From assembly GCF_002310815.1 (NCBI RefSeq), contig NZ_CP011032.1, positions 1,528,001-1,592,000 on the forward strand: DNA of 64,000 bases. Reading direction: 5' to 3'. Made by a program: the position numbers and the translations under genes. Position 1 is the stretch's first letter, and each line of letters begins with the position of its first letter. The stretch is from Pseudoalteromonas tunicata. Its GTDB lineage: Bacteria; Pseudomonadota; Gammaproteobacteria; Enterobacterales; Alteromonadaceae. Below, piece after piece: positions 34,850-44,249 of the stretch. Below the pieces are notes generated by a model. It made no database searches and was not told the DNA's origin. It saw nothing but the letters and a program-made list of their open reading frames with translations.

Positions 34850-36178
34850 CTATTTTTTAAAATGAATCTCTTCTAAATCTTTTGCCGCGTTTAAATCATC
34901 AAATATTTTTTGGTCAAATTCACCTTCAGATTTAGCAACGATACAAGTTACCATACAATCACCTGTAATATTAACGGCTGTACGAGTCATATCGAGTAAT
35001 CTATCAACGCCAATAATAATTGCTATCCCTTCAACAGGTAAGCCTACTTGGTTCAGTACCATAGCGAGCATGATTAAACCAACTCCAGGCACACCCGCAG
35101 TTCCGACAGAGGCAAGCGTTGCTGTTAAAATCACCATTAAGTAATCTGATAACGTAAGGTCAACTGAAAATACTTGCGCAATAAAAACAGTCGCGACACC
35201 TTGCATGATAGCTGTACCATCCATATTAATGGTGGCACCTAATGGCACAGTGAAAGAGGCAACACTATTATTTGCACCTAATTTTTTTGTTGCTGTTTCA
35301 AGGGTGATTGGCATTGTGGCGCTCGAGCTTGAGGTACTAAATGCAAAAAGCGCCGCATCTTTCATCTTCATCAAGAAGATAAGAGGATTCAGGTTCGCTA
35401 ATAATTTTAGTAATAAGCTGTAATTAATAAGACCATGGATTAGAAGTGCAAGCACCACAACAAAAAAGTATTTTGCTAGACGAGCAATCATATCTAGCTC
35501 GATAGTAGTAAACAGTTTTGCCATTAAACAAAAGACACCAATAGGTGCTAAATTCATTAAGATCGTGACTAGTTTTAAAATGACGGTGTTTAAGTCTTCA
35601 AAAACATTGGCTAAACGTTTACCAGCATCCCCACTCAGTGCCATTGAAATACCAAACAACAAAGCAAAGACGATTACTTGCAGCATATTGCCGCTGGCCA
35701 TGGCACTGATCGGATTGGTTGGAAACATATTGATGATAACTTGTACAAGTGTTGGTGCTTGTTTGTTATCAAAAGCCGCATCGGCAGGGATAGGTACACC
35801 CTCACCTGGGGCTATTAATAATGCTAATGTAATGGCAACTGTAATTGCAATGGCTGTCGTGATTAAATATAAACCAATCGATTTACCACCTAAACGTCCG
35901 AGTTTTTTAGGGTCACTTAAACTACAAGTACCACATACTAGTGATACAAATACTAAAGGGACTACCAACATTTTTAGGCTTGCAACAAAGACAGCCCCAC
36001 CAATATGAAATAGACCATCAACAAAAAAACCTTTGATAGCTAAATCAAACAGCCCAAACGAAATAAAATAATCACTTTCATCCCCGATAATAAATTTTAT
36101 CAATGAACCAAGTAAAATACCTAGAACCATACCAATCATAATGCGGCTGGTTAAACCAAGAGGTGTGCGAGAGATCAT
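34850..36178 (-). CDS. Dicarboxylate/amino acid:cation (Na+ or H+) symporter, DAACS family
   Basis: The 442-residue membrane protein has the GltP/GltPh layout of eight helices and two re-entrant loops: the serine-rich HP1 loop AFSTSSSSATMPITLE, the GATINMDGTAIMQGVATVFIAQ segment of helix 7 (NMDGT cation site), HP2 around GTAGVPGVGLIMLAMVLNQVGLPVEGI, and VDRLLDMTRTAVNITGD in helix 8 with the substrate-binding Asp and Arg. Glutamate, aspartate or C4-dicarboxylates are the likely cargo. It is monocistronic and divergent from the Ig-like lipoprotein. Confidence 0.94.
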   Translation of the reverse strand: MISRTPLGLTSRIMIGMVLGILLGSLIKFIIGDESDYFISFGLFDLAIKGFFVDGLFHIGGAVFVASLKMLVVPLVFVSLVCGTCSLSDPKKLGRLGGKSIGLYLITTAIAITVAITLALLIAPGEGVPIPADAAFDNKQAPTLVQVIINMFPTNPISAMASGNMLQVIVFALLFGISMALSGDAGKRLANVFEDLNTVILKLVTILMNLAPIGVFCLMAKLFTTIELDMIARLAKYFFVVVLALLIHGLINYSLLLKLLANLNPLIFLMKMKDAALFAFSTSSSSATMPITLETATKKLGANNSVASFTVPLGATINMDGTAIMQGVATVFIAQVFSVDLTLSDYLMVILTATLASVGTAGVPGVGLIMLAMVLNQVGLPVEGIAIIIGVDRLLDMTRTAVNITGDCMVTCIVAKSEGEFDQKIFDDLNAAKDLEEIHFKK

Positions 36179-36342
36179 AAAAATAGAGTACTTTTATTAA
36201 AATTTTGCATAGCGTACCAGCCAAATTAAATTATTAAAGCTAAAAGCGGTAACTTTTTTTAAAAATGCTATGATTTTTAGATTGCTAATAGGTTAAGATA
36301 GGGTAAATAACTCTATAATTATAACAAGCTAGGGAGAGGTAC

Positions 36343-39300
36343 ATGCCTTTAATACGCTTAATCTGTATGACGCTGTTTTGTTTTGCGCTCGCAGCCTGCG
36401 GTGGCGGTGGGAGTCTTGAGACAACAACGGGAACCACAAAAGATAAGTTTGAATTATCAATATCCATAAATGGCATTGCCCCAGATCAATCTGAAATCGT
36501 TATTTCTAAAGATAATCAAGGTGAATTAGTTGCATCTCTGACTAAAAATGGCCAACCATTTGGTGGTCAATTAATTACTTTTGCGCTTGCTGGAAGTATT
36601 GGTACGTTAGACCCGACCAATGGAACAGCTCAAACAGCAACTGATGGTAAAGCTAAGATAAAGCTCAGAGCTGGCTCAGCAGCTGGTGCCTCAGAGGTTA
36701 CCGCTGCTTTTAGCTCTGCTGATGGTCAAACTCTAAACCAAAAAATAAGCTTTACCAGCAACGGCGATGAGGGCGATAACGGCGGTGAGCAAGGTGCATT
36801 AAAATTATCTTTAGTTGTACAAGATAGTAACGGAAATCTTTTTGACGAACAAAATCCAGTGACGACCGATAACATGGGGATTGTTAACGCTACAATTACT
36901 CAGGATGGCGTTGGTATTCAAGGAGCTCTAGTCTCATTTACAACTCAATTTACAGGTGAAATTAAACCTGCAACTCCAGGTACCGCTATTACAAATAGTC
37001 AAGGTGTGGCAAAAATAGACTTAGCACCAGGCAATTTTAAGGGCGCAGGTAAAGTTATCGCAACTTATGCGCCAGTAAATGGCTCTGAATTGGTTAATGA
37101 AACGGTATTTTTTTCATCAGGTGATGGTGCGCCAATCGATCAAGCAATTGCAACTGTTGATGTGAAAATTCTCGTTGGCTGTAATGCTGATTGGGGTAAT
37201 AATCGCGATTCAGTTAAGCTTGATCCAACAAGTAACGGCTGTAAAGTGGTAAATCGTGTTTCTTCAGATAGCATCGCAGATATCTATATTACTGCCACAG
37301 ATACCAATACAGGTGATGGGTTTAAAAATATTTTAGTATCGGCTGAAACGACACTTGGAAAAATATTACCTGAATCAGGTACGGCAATTACTGACAATTT
37401 TGGCGTTGCAATTTTAAAACTTCAACCTAGCGCAGATGGTGGTGCTGGCGAAGTGAAAGCAACAGCTAAAGGTGTGAGTAAATCAACCGCCTTTGAGATT
37501 GGTGTAGCTGAAATATCATTAGATATAGATAATGGATTACCATTTGTATTAGACGCACAAGGTGTTCCAACAGATAAAAATCAACCACTTGCAGCGGGTG
37601 CAACTACCGTTATAACGATAAAGATTAAAAATACAGACCAATCACTGATGACGTTACCTTTAGAGGTTGAGCTGACTTCAGGTTGTGCTCAAGCCGGTTT
37701 ATCTGTATTAGATGAAAAAGTGACTAGTATTGGTGGTATAGCAACAGCGACATATCGCACTAAGGGTTGTAATGTCTCTCAAGGTGATACCGTTGTTGCA
37801 TCAGTTGTTAGTGGTGGAAGTGCGAAGTTTATTGAAACGAATATTCCTGTATCAAGCGCTCCTGTTGAGTCAATTAGTTTTATCGATGCTACCAATACTG
37901 TACTTGCATTAAAAGGTACTGGCGGCCAAGGTCGCTCAGAGACCTCTGAAATTACCTTTAAATTAATTGACAGTGTTGGTCAAGCTGTTCGCCAAGCTCG
38001 AATGGACTTTAAATTATCGTCTACAAATGGTGGTATTAGTGTATCTCCAAAAACAGTGAATACCGACAATGAAGGTATTAGCCGTGTTCAAGTGAACTCT
38101 GGCACAGTACCCATGGCGGTGCGTGTTCACGCTTGTTACATCCCAGCAAGCCAAATACCTACTAGTCAGTTAGATGATGTTACGTGCTGGAAAGAGCTTT
38201 ATGACCAATGTAAGGCGAATGAAAGTGCTGCAGTGCGCGATTCAGCATGCCCTGATGGCAAACTAGGTTTAGTTGCACTTGATCAGCAAATTATTACTGT
38301 GTCAGATTTAGTTTCAACCAGTACTGGGTTACCTGATAACAACAGTTTTACAGCCTCACCGGATATCATTAATGCAGAAGGCTTAGATTATAATGGGGTA
38401 ATCTCTAATATCACCATTTTGATGGCTGATCACTTTAATAATCCGGTACCAGATGGGACTGCTGTGTATGTCACCACTGAAGGTGGTGCTGTTGGTACGC
38501 TTGATGGTGCAGCGTTTAATCCTCAATTAGAGTGCCGTACAGTCGATGGTGAATGTAAAGTGCAATGGCGCTCACAAGATCCAAAACCATTTACAGAGGT
38601 TAAGTGGAATAATACGATTGGTTCATTAAATCCTAGACTAGGTGCTGTGAACTGTGATCCGTATTTTGGTCAGGCTGCTCCATGTTTAGTTGGTATTAGA
38701 AATGCAGCATATGATCCTCTTGGCGTGCCGTTAGGTGGACGTGCAACAGTATTAGCCACAGCAAAAGGCGAGGAATCGTTTGTTGACCGAAACGGCAATG
38801 GGGTCTTCGATGACGGAGAATTTTATTCTAGCTTTGACTTGGCTGAAGCGTTTCGTGATGACAATGAAAATGGTAAATTTGAAGGAAATGTTGATTGTGA
38901 AGCGGCTTCAAATCCATGTTCATCAGGCAATACTAACGGCGGACAATGGGAAGAGTTTGTTGATTTAAATAATGATGGGGCTCATAGCCCTTCTGATGGT
39001 AAATTTAATGGCTTAGTTTGTACTGCAGATGCTGAGGCTTTAGGTAAATGTACTAAAGATTTAATTGATGTACGCCGTCGTTTTGAAATAGTAATGTCTG
39101 GTAGTGAAGCTTATTATAGATTTAACATTGCTAAAGCATCGGTGCCTGGCATTCCTGCTTATGGTATTGCTGGAATGCCAGCTGATTGCAGTAATTACAA
39201 AATTACTGACAAAGACAATATTGTAAGAACGCTATTAACGTTAGAAGCATCAGAGTCTGCTGACTACTGTGATGTCGCTGCGGTTGATTTGACACCTGTA

Positions 39301-39672
39301 TTTATTCATATAGATGATGATAATAATCCAGCTACGCCTAGTAATAATGATGATAATGATGCGGGTAATGAAGATAACCCAGTTAATGTCGGCTTAGGTG
39401 CAACTACGATTAATTTCTATTACTCTGATTTGTACAATAACTCGTTACCAGCAGGTACATCTGTAGATGTTGCTGCAACAAATGGTGATTTTTCAGGTCG
39501 TGATACCGAAACTTTACCAAATAGTGCTCGTACAACTGCGCGTGGTTTTAGTTTTACAATAGCGCCTGAAGCGACACCTAATAAAAAGTCATCAGGTTCT
39601 GTTAATATTAAATTTACCACACCTAAAGCCGTTATATCACAAGCGAGCTTAGTAGTTCTTGATGCTGGTTAA
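36343..39672 (+). CDS. Large Ig-like (Big_1/invasin-type) repeat lipoprotein with Ca-binding-like loops
   Basis: The 1109-residue lipoprotein (FALAACGGGG, Cys19) is made of tandem Ig-like domains: repeats of the form GQPFGGQLITFALAGSIGTLDPTNGTAQTATDGKAKIKL and VGIQGALVSFTTQF...GTAITNSQGVAKIDL, the pattern of bacterial Ig-like group 1 domains. Near residues 810-890 there are Asp/Asn/Gly-rich loops (DRNGNGVFDDGE, DDNENGKFEGN, DLNNDGAHSPSDGKF) like EF-hand or dockerin calcium sites. GGGAGAGG precedes the ATG. A role in adhesion or surface structure is inferred from architecture only. Confidence 0.85.
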   Translation: MPLIRLICMTLFCFALAACGGGGSLETTTGTTKDKFELSISINGIAPDQSEIVISKDNQGELVASLTKNGQPFGGQLITFALAGSIGTLDPTNGTAQTATDGKAKIKLRAGSAAGASEVTAAFSSADGQTLNQKISFTSNGDEGDNGGEQGALKLSLVVQDSNGNLFDEQNPVTTDNMGIVNATITQDGVGIQGALVSFTTQFTGEIKPATPGTAITNSQGVAKIDLAPGNFKGAGKVIATYAPVNGSELVNETVFFSSGDGAPIDQAIATVDVKILVGCNADWGNNRDSVKLDPTSNGCKVVNRVSSDSIADIYITATDTNTGDGFKNILVSAETTLGKILPESGTAITDNFGVAILKLQPSADGGAGEVKATAKGVSKSTAFEIGVAEISLDIDNGLPFVLDAQGVPTDKNQPLAAGATTVITIKIKNTDQSLMTLPLEVELTSGCAQAGLSVLDEKVTSIGGIATATYRTKGCNVSQGDTVVASVVSGGSAKFIETNIPVSSAPVESISFIDATNTVLALKGTGGQGRSETSEITFKLIDSVGQAVRQARMDFKLSSTNGGISVSPKTVNTDNEGISRVQVNSGTVPMAVRVHACYIPASQIPTSQLDDVTCWKELYDQCKANESAAVRDSACPDGKLGLVALDQQIITVSDLVSTSTGLPDNNSFTASPDIINAEGLDYNGVISNITILMADHFNNPVPDGTAVYVTTEGGAVGTLDGAAFNPQLECRTVDGECKVQWRSQDPKPFTEVKWNNTIGSLNPRLGAVNCDPYFGQAAPCLVGIRNAAYDPLGVPLGGRATVLATAKGEESFVDRNGNGVFDDGEFYSSFDLAEAFRDDNENGKFEGNVDCEAASNPCSSGNTNGGQWEEFVDLNNDGAHSPSDGKFNGLVCTADAEALGKCTKDLIDVRRRFEIVMSGSEAYYRFNIAKASVPGIPAYGIAGMPADCSNYKITDKDNIVRTLLTLEASESADYCDVAAVDLTPVFIHIDDDNNPATPSNNDDNDAGNEDNPVNVGLGATTINFYYSDLYNNSLPAGTSVDVAATNGDFSGRDTETLPNSARTTARGFSFTIAPEATPNKKSSGSVNIKFTTPKAVISQASLVVLDAG

Positions 39673-40007
39673 TTCGTTTCTTAAATCATAAGGCCTCTTT
39701 TGAGGCCTTTTTTATTGGAGCTATAAATTATTTGGTGTCATTTTTACGTTATAAATACATAAACAATTACAATCACTGAATTTATCAATTAGTTACTTGT
39801 TATTGAATTTTACAATTTTTAGTTAGATGTTTCAGTTGTTAAAAATCGAACAAATCGTTCAAATTTTTCCCAAAGTAGTCAATTTATTGAAAAAACTTTT
39901 AATTAATTGCTTGTCACACTGGCAGTTTGTCGATATACCTTTAATAATAGAGCCCTTAATGGGTGTAATTAATTAAATTGAATACTAATTGTTCAAAATA
40001 GGCAGAC
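39673..40007. other. AT-rich intergenic region before topA
   Basis: After the terminator at 39690-39713 I see only AT-rich sequence with no ORF or repeat. It is presumably the supercoiling-sensitive promoter region of topA; several -10-like AT-rich hexamers exist but none is decisive. Confidence 0.5.
39690..39713 (+). terminator. Terminator after the Ig-like lipoprotein
   Basis: AAGGCCTC-TTTT-GAGGCCTT followed by T4 (eight-base-pair stem). Confidence 0.9.
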
Positions 40008-42653
40008 ATGGGTAAATCGTTAGTAATTGTTGAGTCACCGGCTAAGGCTAAAACAATTAATAAATACTTAGGGAAAGATTTTGTAGTTAAGTCCAGTGTT
40101 GGACATATCCGCGATCTTCCAACTTCAGGTTCGGGCCAGAATAAAAAATCTTCAACAGGTAAAACACCAGCTGAAGTGCGTAAAATGGATCCTGAAGAAA
40201 AAGCCGCTTATAAACAAGCTCGTGATTATAATAATCTAGTTGCGAGAATGGGTATTGATCCAGCTAAAGGCTGGCAACCGCATTATGAAATATTACCTGG
40301 TAAAGAAAAGGTTGTTCAAGAATTACAAAAACTAGCACAAGACGCTGACCAAATCTATCTCGCAACCGACTTAGATAGAGAAGGGGAAGCTATTGCATGG
40401 CACCTCGAACAAGTGATTGGCGGCGAGTCGAGCAAATATAAACGTGTCGTGTTTAATGAAATCACTAAAAATGCGATTCAACAAGCATTCTCAACACCCG
40501 GTGAATTAAACACTGATATGGTGAATGCTCAGCAAGCGAGGCGCTTCTTAGACCGTGTTGTGGGTTTTATGGTTTCTCCACTACTTTGGCAAAAAGTAGC
40601 GCGAGGTTTATCTGCAGGGCGAGTGCAATCGGTTGCTGTGCGAGTTTTAGTTGAACGTGAGCGTGAGATTAAAGCATTTATCCCAGAAGAATATTGGGAC
40701 TTACACGCAGATGTTGTTGCTAAACAAGAACAAATTCGTTTAGCTGTTGTTAAATATCAACAACAAGCCTTTAAGCCAGTTAATAAAGATCAAACAATGG
40801 CCGCTGTTGCTGCATTAGAAAATGCACAATTTACTGTGGTCGAAAATGAGAAAAAGCCAAGTAAAAGTAAACCATCAGCTCCTTTTATTACTTCAACAAT
40901 GCAACAAGCTTCGAGTAATCGCTTAGGTTATGGTGTAAAGAAAACCATGATGTTGGCCCAGCGCTTATACGAAGCGGGTTACATAACTTATATGCGTACG
41001 GACTCAACCAATTTATCTGTTGATGCAGTGACTGCTTGTCGCGAGTATGTGGCAGAAAAGTTTGGCCAACACTATTTACCAGCTGAACCTATTTCTTACA
41101 GTTCTAAAGGGAATGCTCAAGAGGCCCATGAAGCAATTCGTCCTTCTAATGTGGCGTTTATGTCTGGTGACTTAGATGGTGTTGAAGCTGACGCTAAAAA
41201 GCTATATGAGCTTATTTGGCGCCAATTTGTTGCTTGCCAAATGGTTAATGCGGAATATGACTTAACAACCATTACTGTAGAAGCGGCAGACTACCAATTA
41301 AAAGCTAAAGGCCGAGTATTGGTATTTGATGGTTGGACACGTGTGCAACCTGCTATTCGTAAAAAGAATGAAGAAGAACAAGCATTACCTAAAGTTGAAG
41401 TGGGCGATGTACTTAAACTTGAACAGCTTGATCCATTGCAGCACTTTACAAAACCGCCAGCACGATTTGGTGAAGCAAGTTTAGTTAAAGAGCTTGAAAA
41501 ACGAGGCATTGGTCGTCCATCGACTTATGCTGCTATCATTTCAACGATTCAAGACAGGGGTTATGCCCGAGTCGAAAATCGCCGTTTCTTTGCCGAGAAA
41601 ATGGGTGAAATTGTTAATGATCGTTTAGTAGAAAACTTTACTGAATTACTTGATTTTGATTTCACAGCCAAAATGGAAGGTCGTTTAGACGATATCGCTC
41701 TTGGTAAATTGGAATGGACCGATGTACTTGATACCTTTTACAAAGATTTTTCTTTACAGCTCGAAGTGGCGGGTAAAGAGGAGCTTGAAGGTGGCATGCG
41801 TCAAAATCAAATGGTAGAAACAGATATAACTTGCCCGACTTGTGCTCGTAACATGGGGATCAGAACTGCTTCTACTGGAGTCTTCTTAGGATGTACAGGT
41901 TATAACCTACCGCCAAAAGAGCGTTGTACTACTACAATGAACTTAACTAGCGGTGACGAAGCCTTAGCGGTCGATTCAGAAGATGCTGAAACAGAAAGTC
42001 TGCGTCATATGAAGCGCTGTCCGGTATGTGAAACAGCGATGGATTCTTATTTAATTGATGAAGGTCGCAAATTACATGTTTGTGGTAATAATCCTGGTTG
42101 TAATGGCTATATTGTAGAATCTGGTACTTTTAAAATAAAAGGATATGATGGCCCACTTATCGAATGTGATAAATGTGGTTCTGATATGCAGTTAAAATCA
42201 GGCCGTTTTGGTAAATATTTTGGTTGTACGAATGATGAGTGTAAAAACACTCGTAAGCTACTTAAAAGTGGCGAAGCTGCACCACCTAAAGAAGATCCAG
42301 TTCATCTACCTGAACTTGTTTGCGAAAAATCTGACGCTTATTTTGTGCTAAGAGATGGCGCATCGGGATTATTTTTAGCAGCATCAACCTTTCCTAAATC
42401 TCGTGAAACTCGCGCACCAAAAGTGGCAGAGTTAAAGCGTTTTAGGGATCGTATCTCACCTAAATTTTATTATTTAGCTGATGCACCGCTCACTGATGCG
42501 CAAGGAAATGAAACCATTGTTCGTTTTAGTCGTAAGGCAAAAGAGCAATATGTAATGACTGAAGTTGATGGTAAGGCGACTGGTTGGACTGCACATTACT
42601 TGCAAGGTAAGTGGGTAGTAGAAGAGAAAAAAGCCGCTAGCAAAAAAGCTTAA
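40008..42653 (+). CDS. topA: DNA topoisomerase I
   Basis: The 881-residue type IA enzyme relaxes negative supercoils. The Toprim domain starts [17 protein letters not shown] and continues to [15 protein letters not shown]; the active-site Tyr is residue 328 in [14 protein letters not shown] (Tyr319 in E. coli). After the core, three four-cysteine zinc ribbons follow ([16 protein letters not shown]...[15 protein letters not shown]...CTNDEC), and a C-terminal DNA-binding tail ends in a Lys-rich stretch. Length is close to E. coli TopA (865). Confidence 0.97.
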   Translation: MGKSLVIVESPAKAKTINKYLGKDFVVKSSVGHIRDLPTSGSGQNKKSSTGKTPAEVRKMDPEEKAAYKQARDYNNLVARMGIDPAKGWQPHYEILPGKEKVVQELQKLAQDADQIYLATDLDREGEAIAWHLEQVIGGESSKYKRVVFNEITKNAIQQAFSTPGELNTDMVNAQQARRFLDRVVGFMVSPLLWQKVARGLSAGRVQSVAVRVLVEREREIKAFIPEEYWDLHADVVAKQEQIRLAVVKYQQQAFKPVNKDQTMAAVAALENAQFTVVENEKKPSKSKPSAPFITSTMQQASSNRLGYGVKKTMMLAQRLYEAGYITYMRTDSTNLSVDAVTACREYVAEKFGQHYLPAEPISYSSKGNAQEAHEAIRPSNVAFMSGDLDGVEADAKKLYELIWRQFVACQMVNAEYDLTTITVEAADYQLKAKGRVLVFDGWTRVQPAIRKKNEEEQALPKVEVGDVLKLEQLDPLQHFTKPPARFGEASLVKELEKRGIGRPSTYAAIISTIQDRGYARVENRRFFAEKMGEIVNDRLVENFTELLDFDFTAKMEGRLDDIALGKLEWTDVLDTFYKDFSLQLEVAGKEELEGGMRQNQMVETDITCPTCARNMGIRTASTGVFLGCTGYNLPPKERCTTTMNLTSGDEALAVDSEDAETESLRHMKRCPVCETAMDSYLIDEGRKLHVCGNNPGCNGYIVESGTFKIKGYDGPLIECDKCGSDMQLKSGRFGKYFGCTNDECKNTRKLLKSGEAAPPKEDPVHLPELVCEKSDAYFVLRDGASGLFLAASTFPKSRETRAPKVAELKRFRDRISPKFYYLADAPLTDAQGNETIVRFSRKAKEQYVMTEVDGKATGWTAHYLQGKWVVEEKKAASKKA

Positions 42654-42667
42654 CACTTTTTTGTACT

Positions 42668-42698
42668 AAAAAACCAGCTTACTATAAGCTGGTTTTTT
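42668..42698. terminator. Bidirectional terminator after topA
   Basis: AAAAAACCAGCTTA-CTA-TAAGCTGGTTTTTT hairpin between topA and the convergent three-gene block. Confidence 0.9.
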
Positions 42699-42732
42699 AT
42701 TTTCTAAATTATCGTATTTGTTGGCTAAACAG

Positions 42733-43497
42733 TTACCATTTTTTCTTAGGTGCAAAAAGTACATCTAAATCGTCTTGCTCTTGTTCGGCTTTTTTCTTTC
42801 TATCAGTTGCATTTGTTACTTTTAACTCATTGGTGATTTCTTCTAATAAATTTTCAATTTCAGCTTTTTTAGATGAGATATATTCATCGGAATAAGTTTG
42901 AGCCGAAAGTGTCGCAATCGCTTTTTCAAAGTATTGACGCGCAGAACCCAGCATATTAGCAGAACGAGCTGCCATACCTCGTTTAGCCTGACTTTCTACA
43001 TTAATTCTTAATTGAAGCTTTTCTAGGCGCTTATCTTCATTTAAAAATATCTGAGTATCAACTTTGCCTTTGCTATGTTCAGAACGCAGTAAGTTACGTA
43101 ACTTCTTAATACCTTGAACTAGCGCAATAATTTGTTTGTCATTATCAGGCAGGACAATTTTATCACCTGCTGAGGAATCAGTGCTTTGTGAGTTTTGCAT
43201 TCTTTCGTTTGATTCAACTAAACGGGATTTAAGTTCTTTTGAAGTGGGTGACAGTTCACACATAGCACGAAGGGAGTCAACAATTCGTTTATGCAATACG
43301 CCAATAAGAGCTGACGACATAGGTAGGTTAGCTGCATTCATCAAGATATCTTCGGTTTCTTCAATCACTTTCTTGTGCTTGGTTAATTCTTGACGACGTT
43401 CAATTTCTTGTTTTTCTCTATGTTGCTGCACAGCATTAACCCATACGGCAATAACTATTAAGGCAACAATTAAAACTAAAATGATAGCAACTATCAT
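42733..43497 (-). CDS. Membrane-anchored coiled-coil protein of unknown function
   Basis: The 254-residue product has a single N-terminal membrane helix (about 2-22, IVAIILVLIVALIVIAVWV) followed by a highly charged, predicted helical cytoplasmic part rich in Glu, Lys and Gln; the section EKAIATLSAQTYSDEYISSKKAEIENLLEEITNEL could be a helical repeat similar to a TPR. I do not recognise a family. It is the last gene, 59 bases downstream, of a run with the kinase and the receiver-TPR protein, so it may work with them, but its own promoter cannot be excluded. Confidence 0.75.
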   Translation of the reverse strand: MIVAIILVLIVALIVIAVWVNAVQQHREKQEIERRQELTKHKKVIEETEDILMNAANLPMSSALIGVLHKRIVDSLRAMCELSPTSKELKSRLVESNERMQNSQSTDSSAGDKIVLPDNDKQIIALVQGIKKLRNLLRSEHSKGKVDTQIFLNEDKRLEKLQLRINVESQAKRGMAARSANMLGSARQYFEKAIATLSAQTYSDEYISSKKAEIENLLEEITNELKVTNATDRKKKAEQEQDDLDVLFAPKKKW

Positions 43498-43556
43498 AAA
43501 TACATCTCTTTTATATTTTTCATGATTATTCTCTAATCTTACCTAAATATATGAAG

Positions 43557-44246
43557 TTAGGGTAGTGTTAGGGTAAATACACTGCCATTAAATCGCCCGC
43601 CATTACTTAGATTTACCGATCCATACTGCCCATTGTTGTTATGAGCCTTGGCAATTAAGCTGGCAAAATATAAGCCAAGCCCAGTTCTACTTTGACTCAG
43701 TGAAACACTTGCCATTTGTTCATTAGTATTAAGAAGCATTTGTTCTGGGTATCCTGCACCATCATCCATTATTTGAATTTTGAGGTATTGCTCTTCTTTA
43801 AATGCTTTTAAAAGTAGTTGAGATTTTGAGTAACGCATGGCATTAACTAAAATGTCATTTAATAAATTTGTGATTAAGTCATTGTCGAAAAACCAAGATA
43901 AATCATCTTCAATCTCTACAGTACACTTTAGCATTTTATTGCTGATATACATTTCATTTTTAATCAGTAGCTCTTCAAACAACTCATCGAGATAAACCTC
44001 CTCGATATTTAGCGGTAGTGAATTTTGACAATTTCTATATAAAGCAAGAAGTTGCAGTAAATTTGAGTTTAAACGAGCTATTTCATAATGAAATTGAGCA
44101 AATTCCGTTTTTGTTTTTTCATCGTGTTCAAGTCTGGAACTAATGTTATCCATCGATTGTAGTAATAGGCAAAGCGAGTTTTTCATATCATGCATACTTG
44201 CAGCAAGCACGGTTGAGAAGTCCAGTGGAGTGGTGGGCATATTCAT
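43557..44246 (-). CDS. Soluble histidine kinase without sensor domain
   Basis: The 229-residue protein starts directly with a dimerisation helix whose likely phospho-acceptor is His19 (ASMHDMKNSLCLLLQSMD) and ends in a HATPase domain with NDILVNAMRYS (N box), IMDDGAGYP (G1) and SRTGLGLYFASLIAKAH (G2). It has no membrane segment and no input domain, so it must receive its signal from a partner. It begins four bases after the receiver-TPR gene on the minus strand, which identifies that protein as its probable partner. Confidence 0.88.
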   Translation of the reverse strand: MNMPTTPLDFSTVLAASMHDMKNSLCLLLQSMDNISSRLEHDEKTKTEFAQFHYEIARLNSNLLQLLALYRNCQNSLPLNIEEVYLDELFEELLIKNEMYISNKMLKCTVEIEDDLSWFFDNDLITNLLNDILVNAMRYSKSQLLLKAFKEEQYLKIQIMDDGAGYPEQMLLNTNEQMASVSLSQSRTGLGLYFASLIAKAHNNNGQYGSVNLSNGGRFNGSVFTLTLP

Positions 44247-44249
44247 TCC

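Noticed and set aside
35565..36008. 147-codon plus-strand ORF within the symporter gene
   Set aside because: Antisense shadow of a DAACS transporter with all motifs intact on the minus strand.
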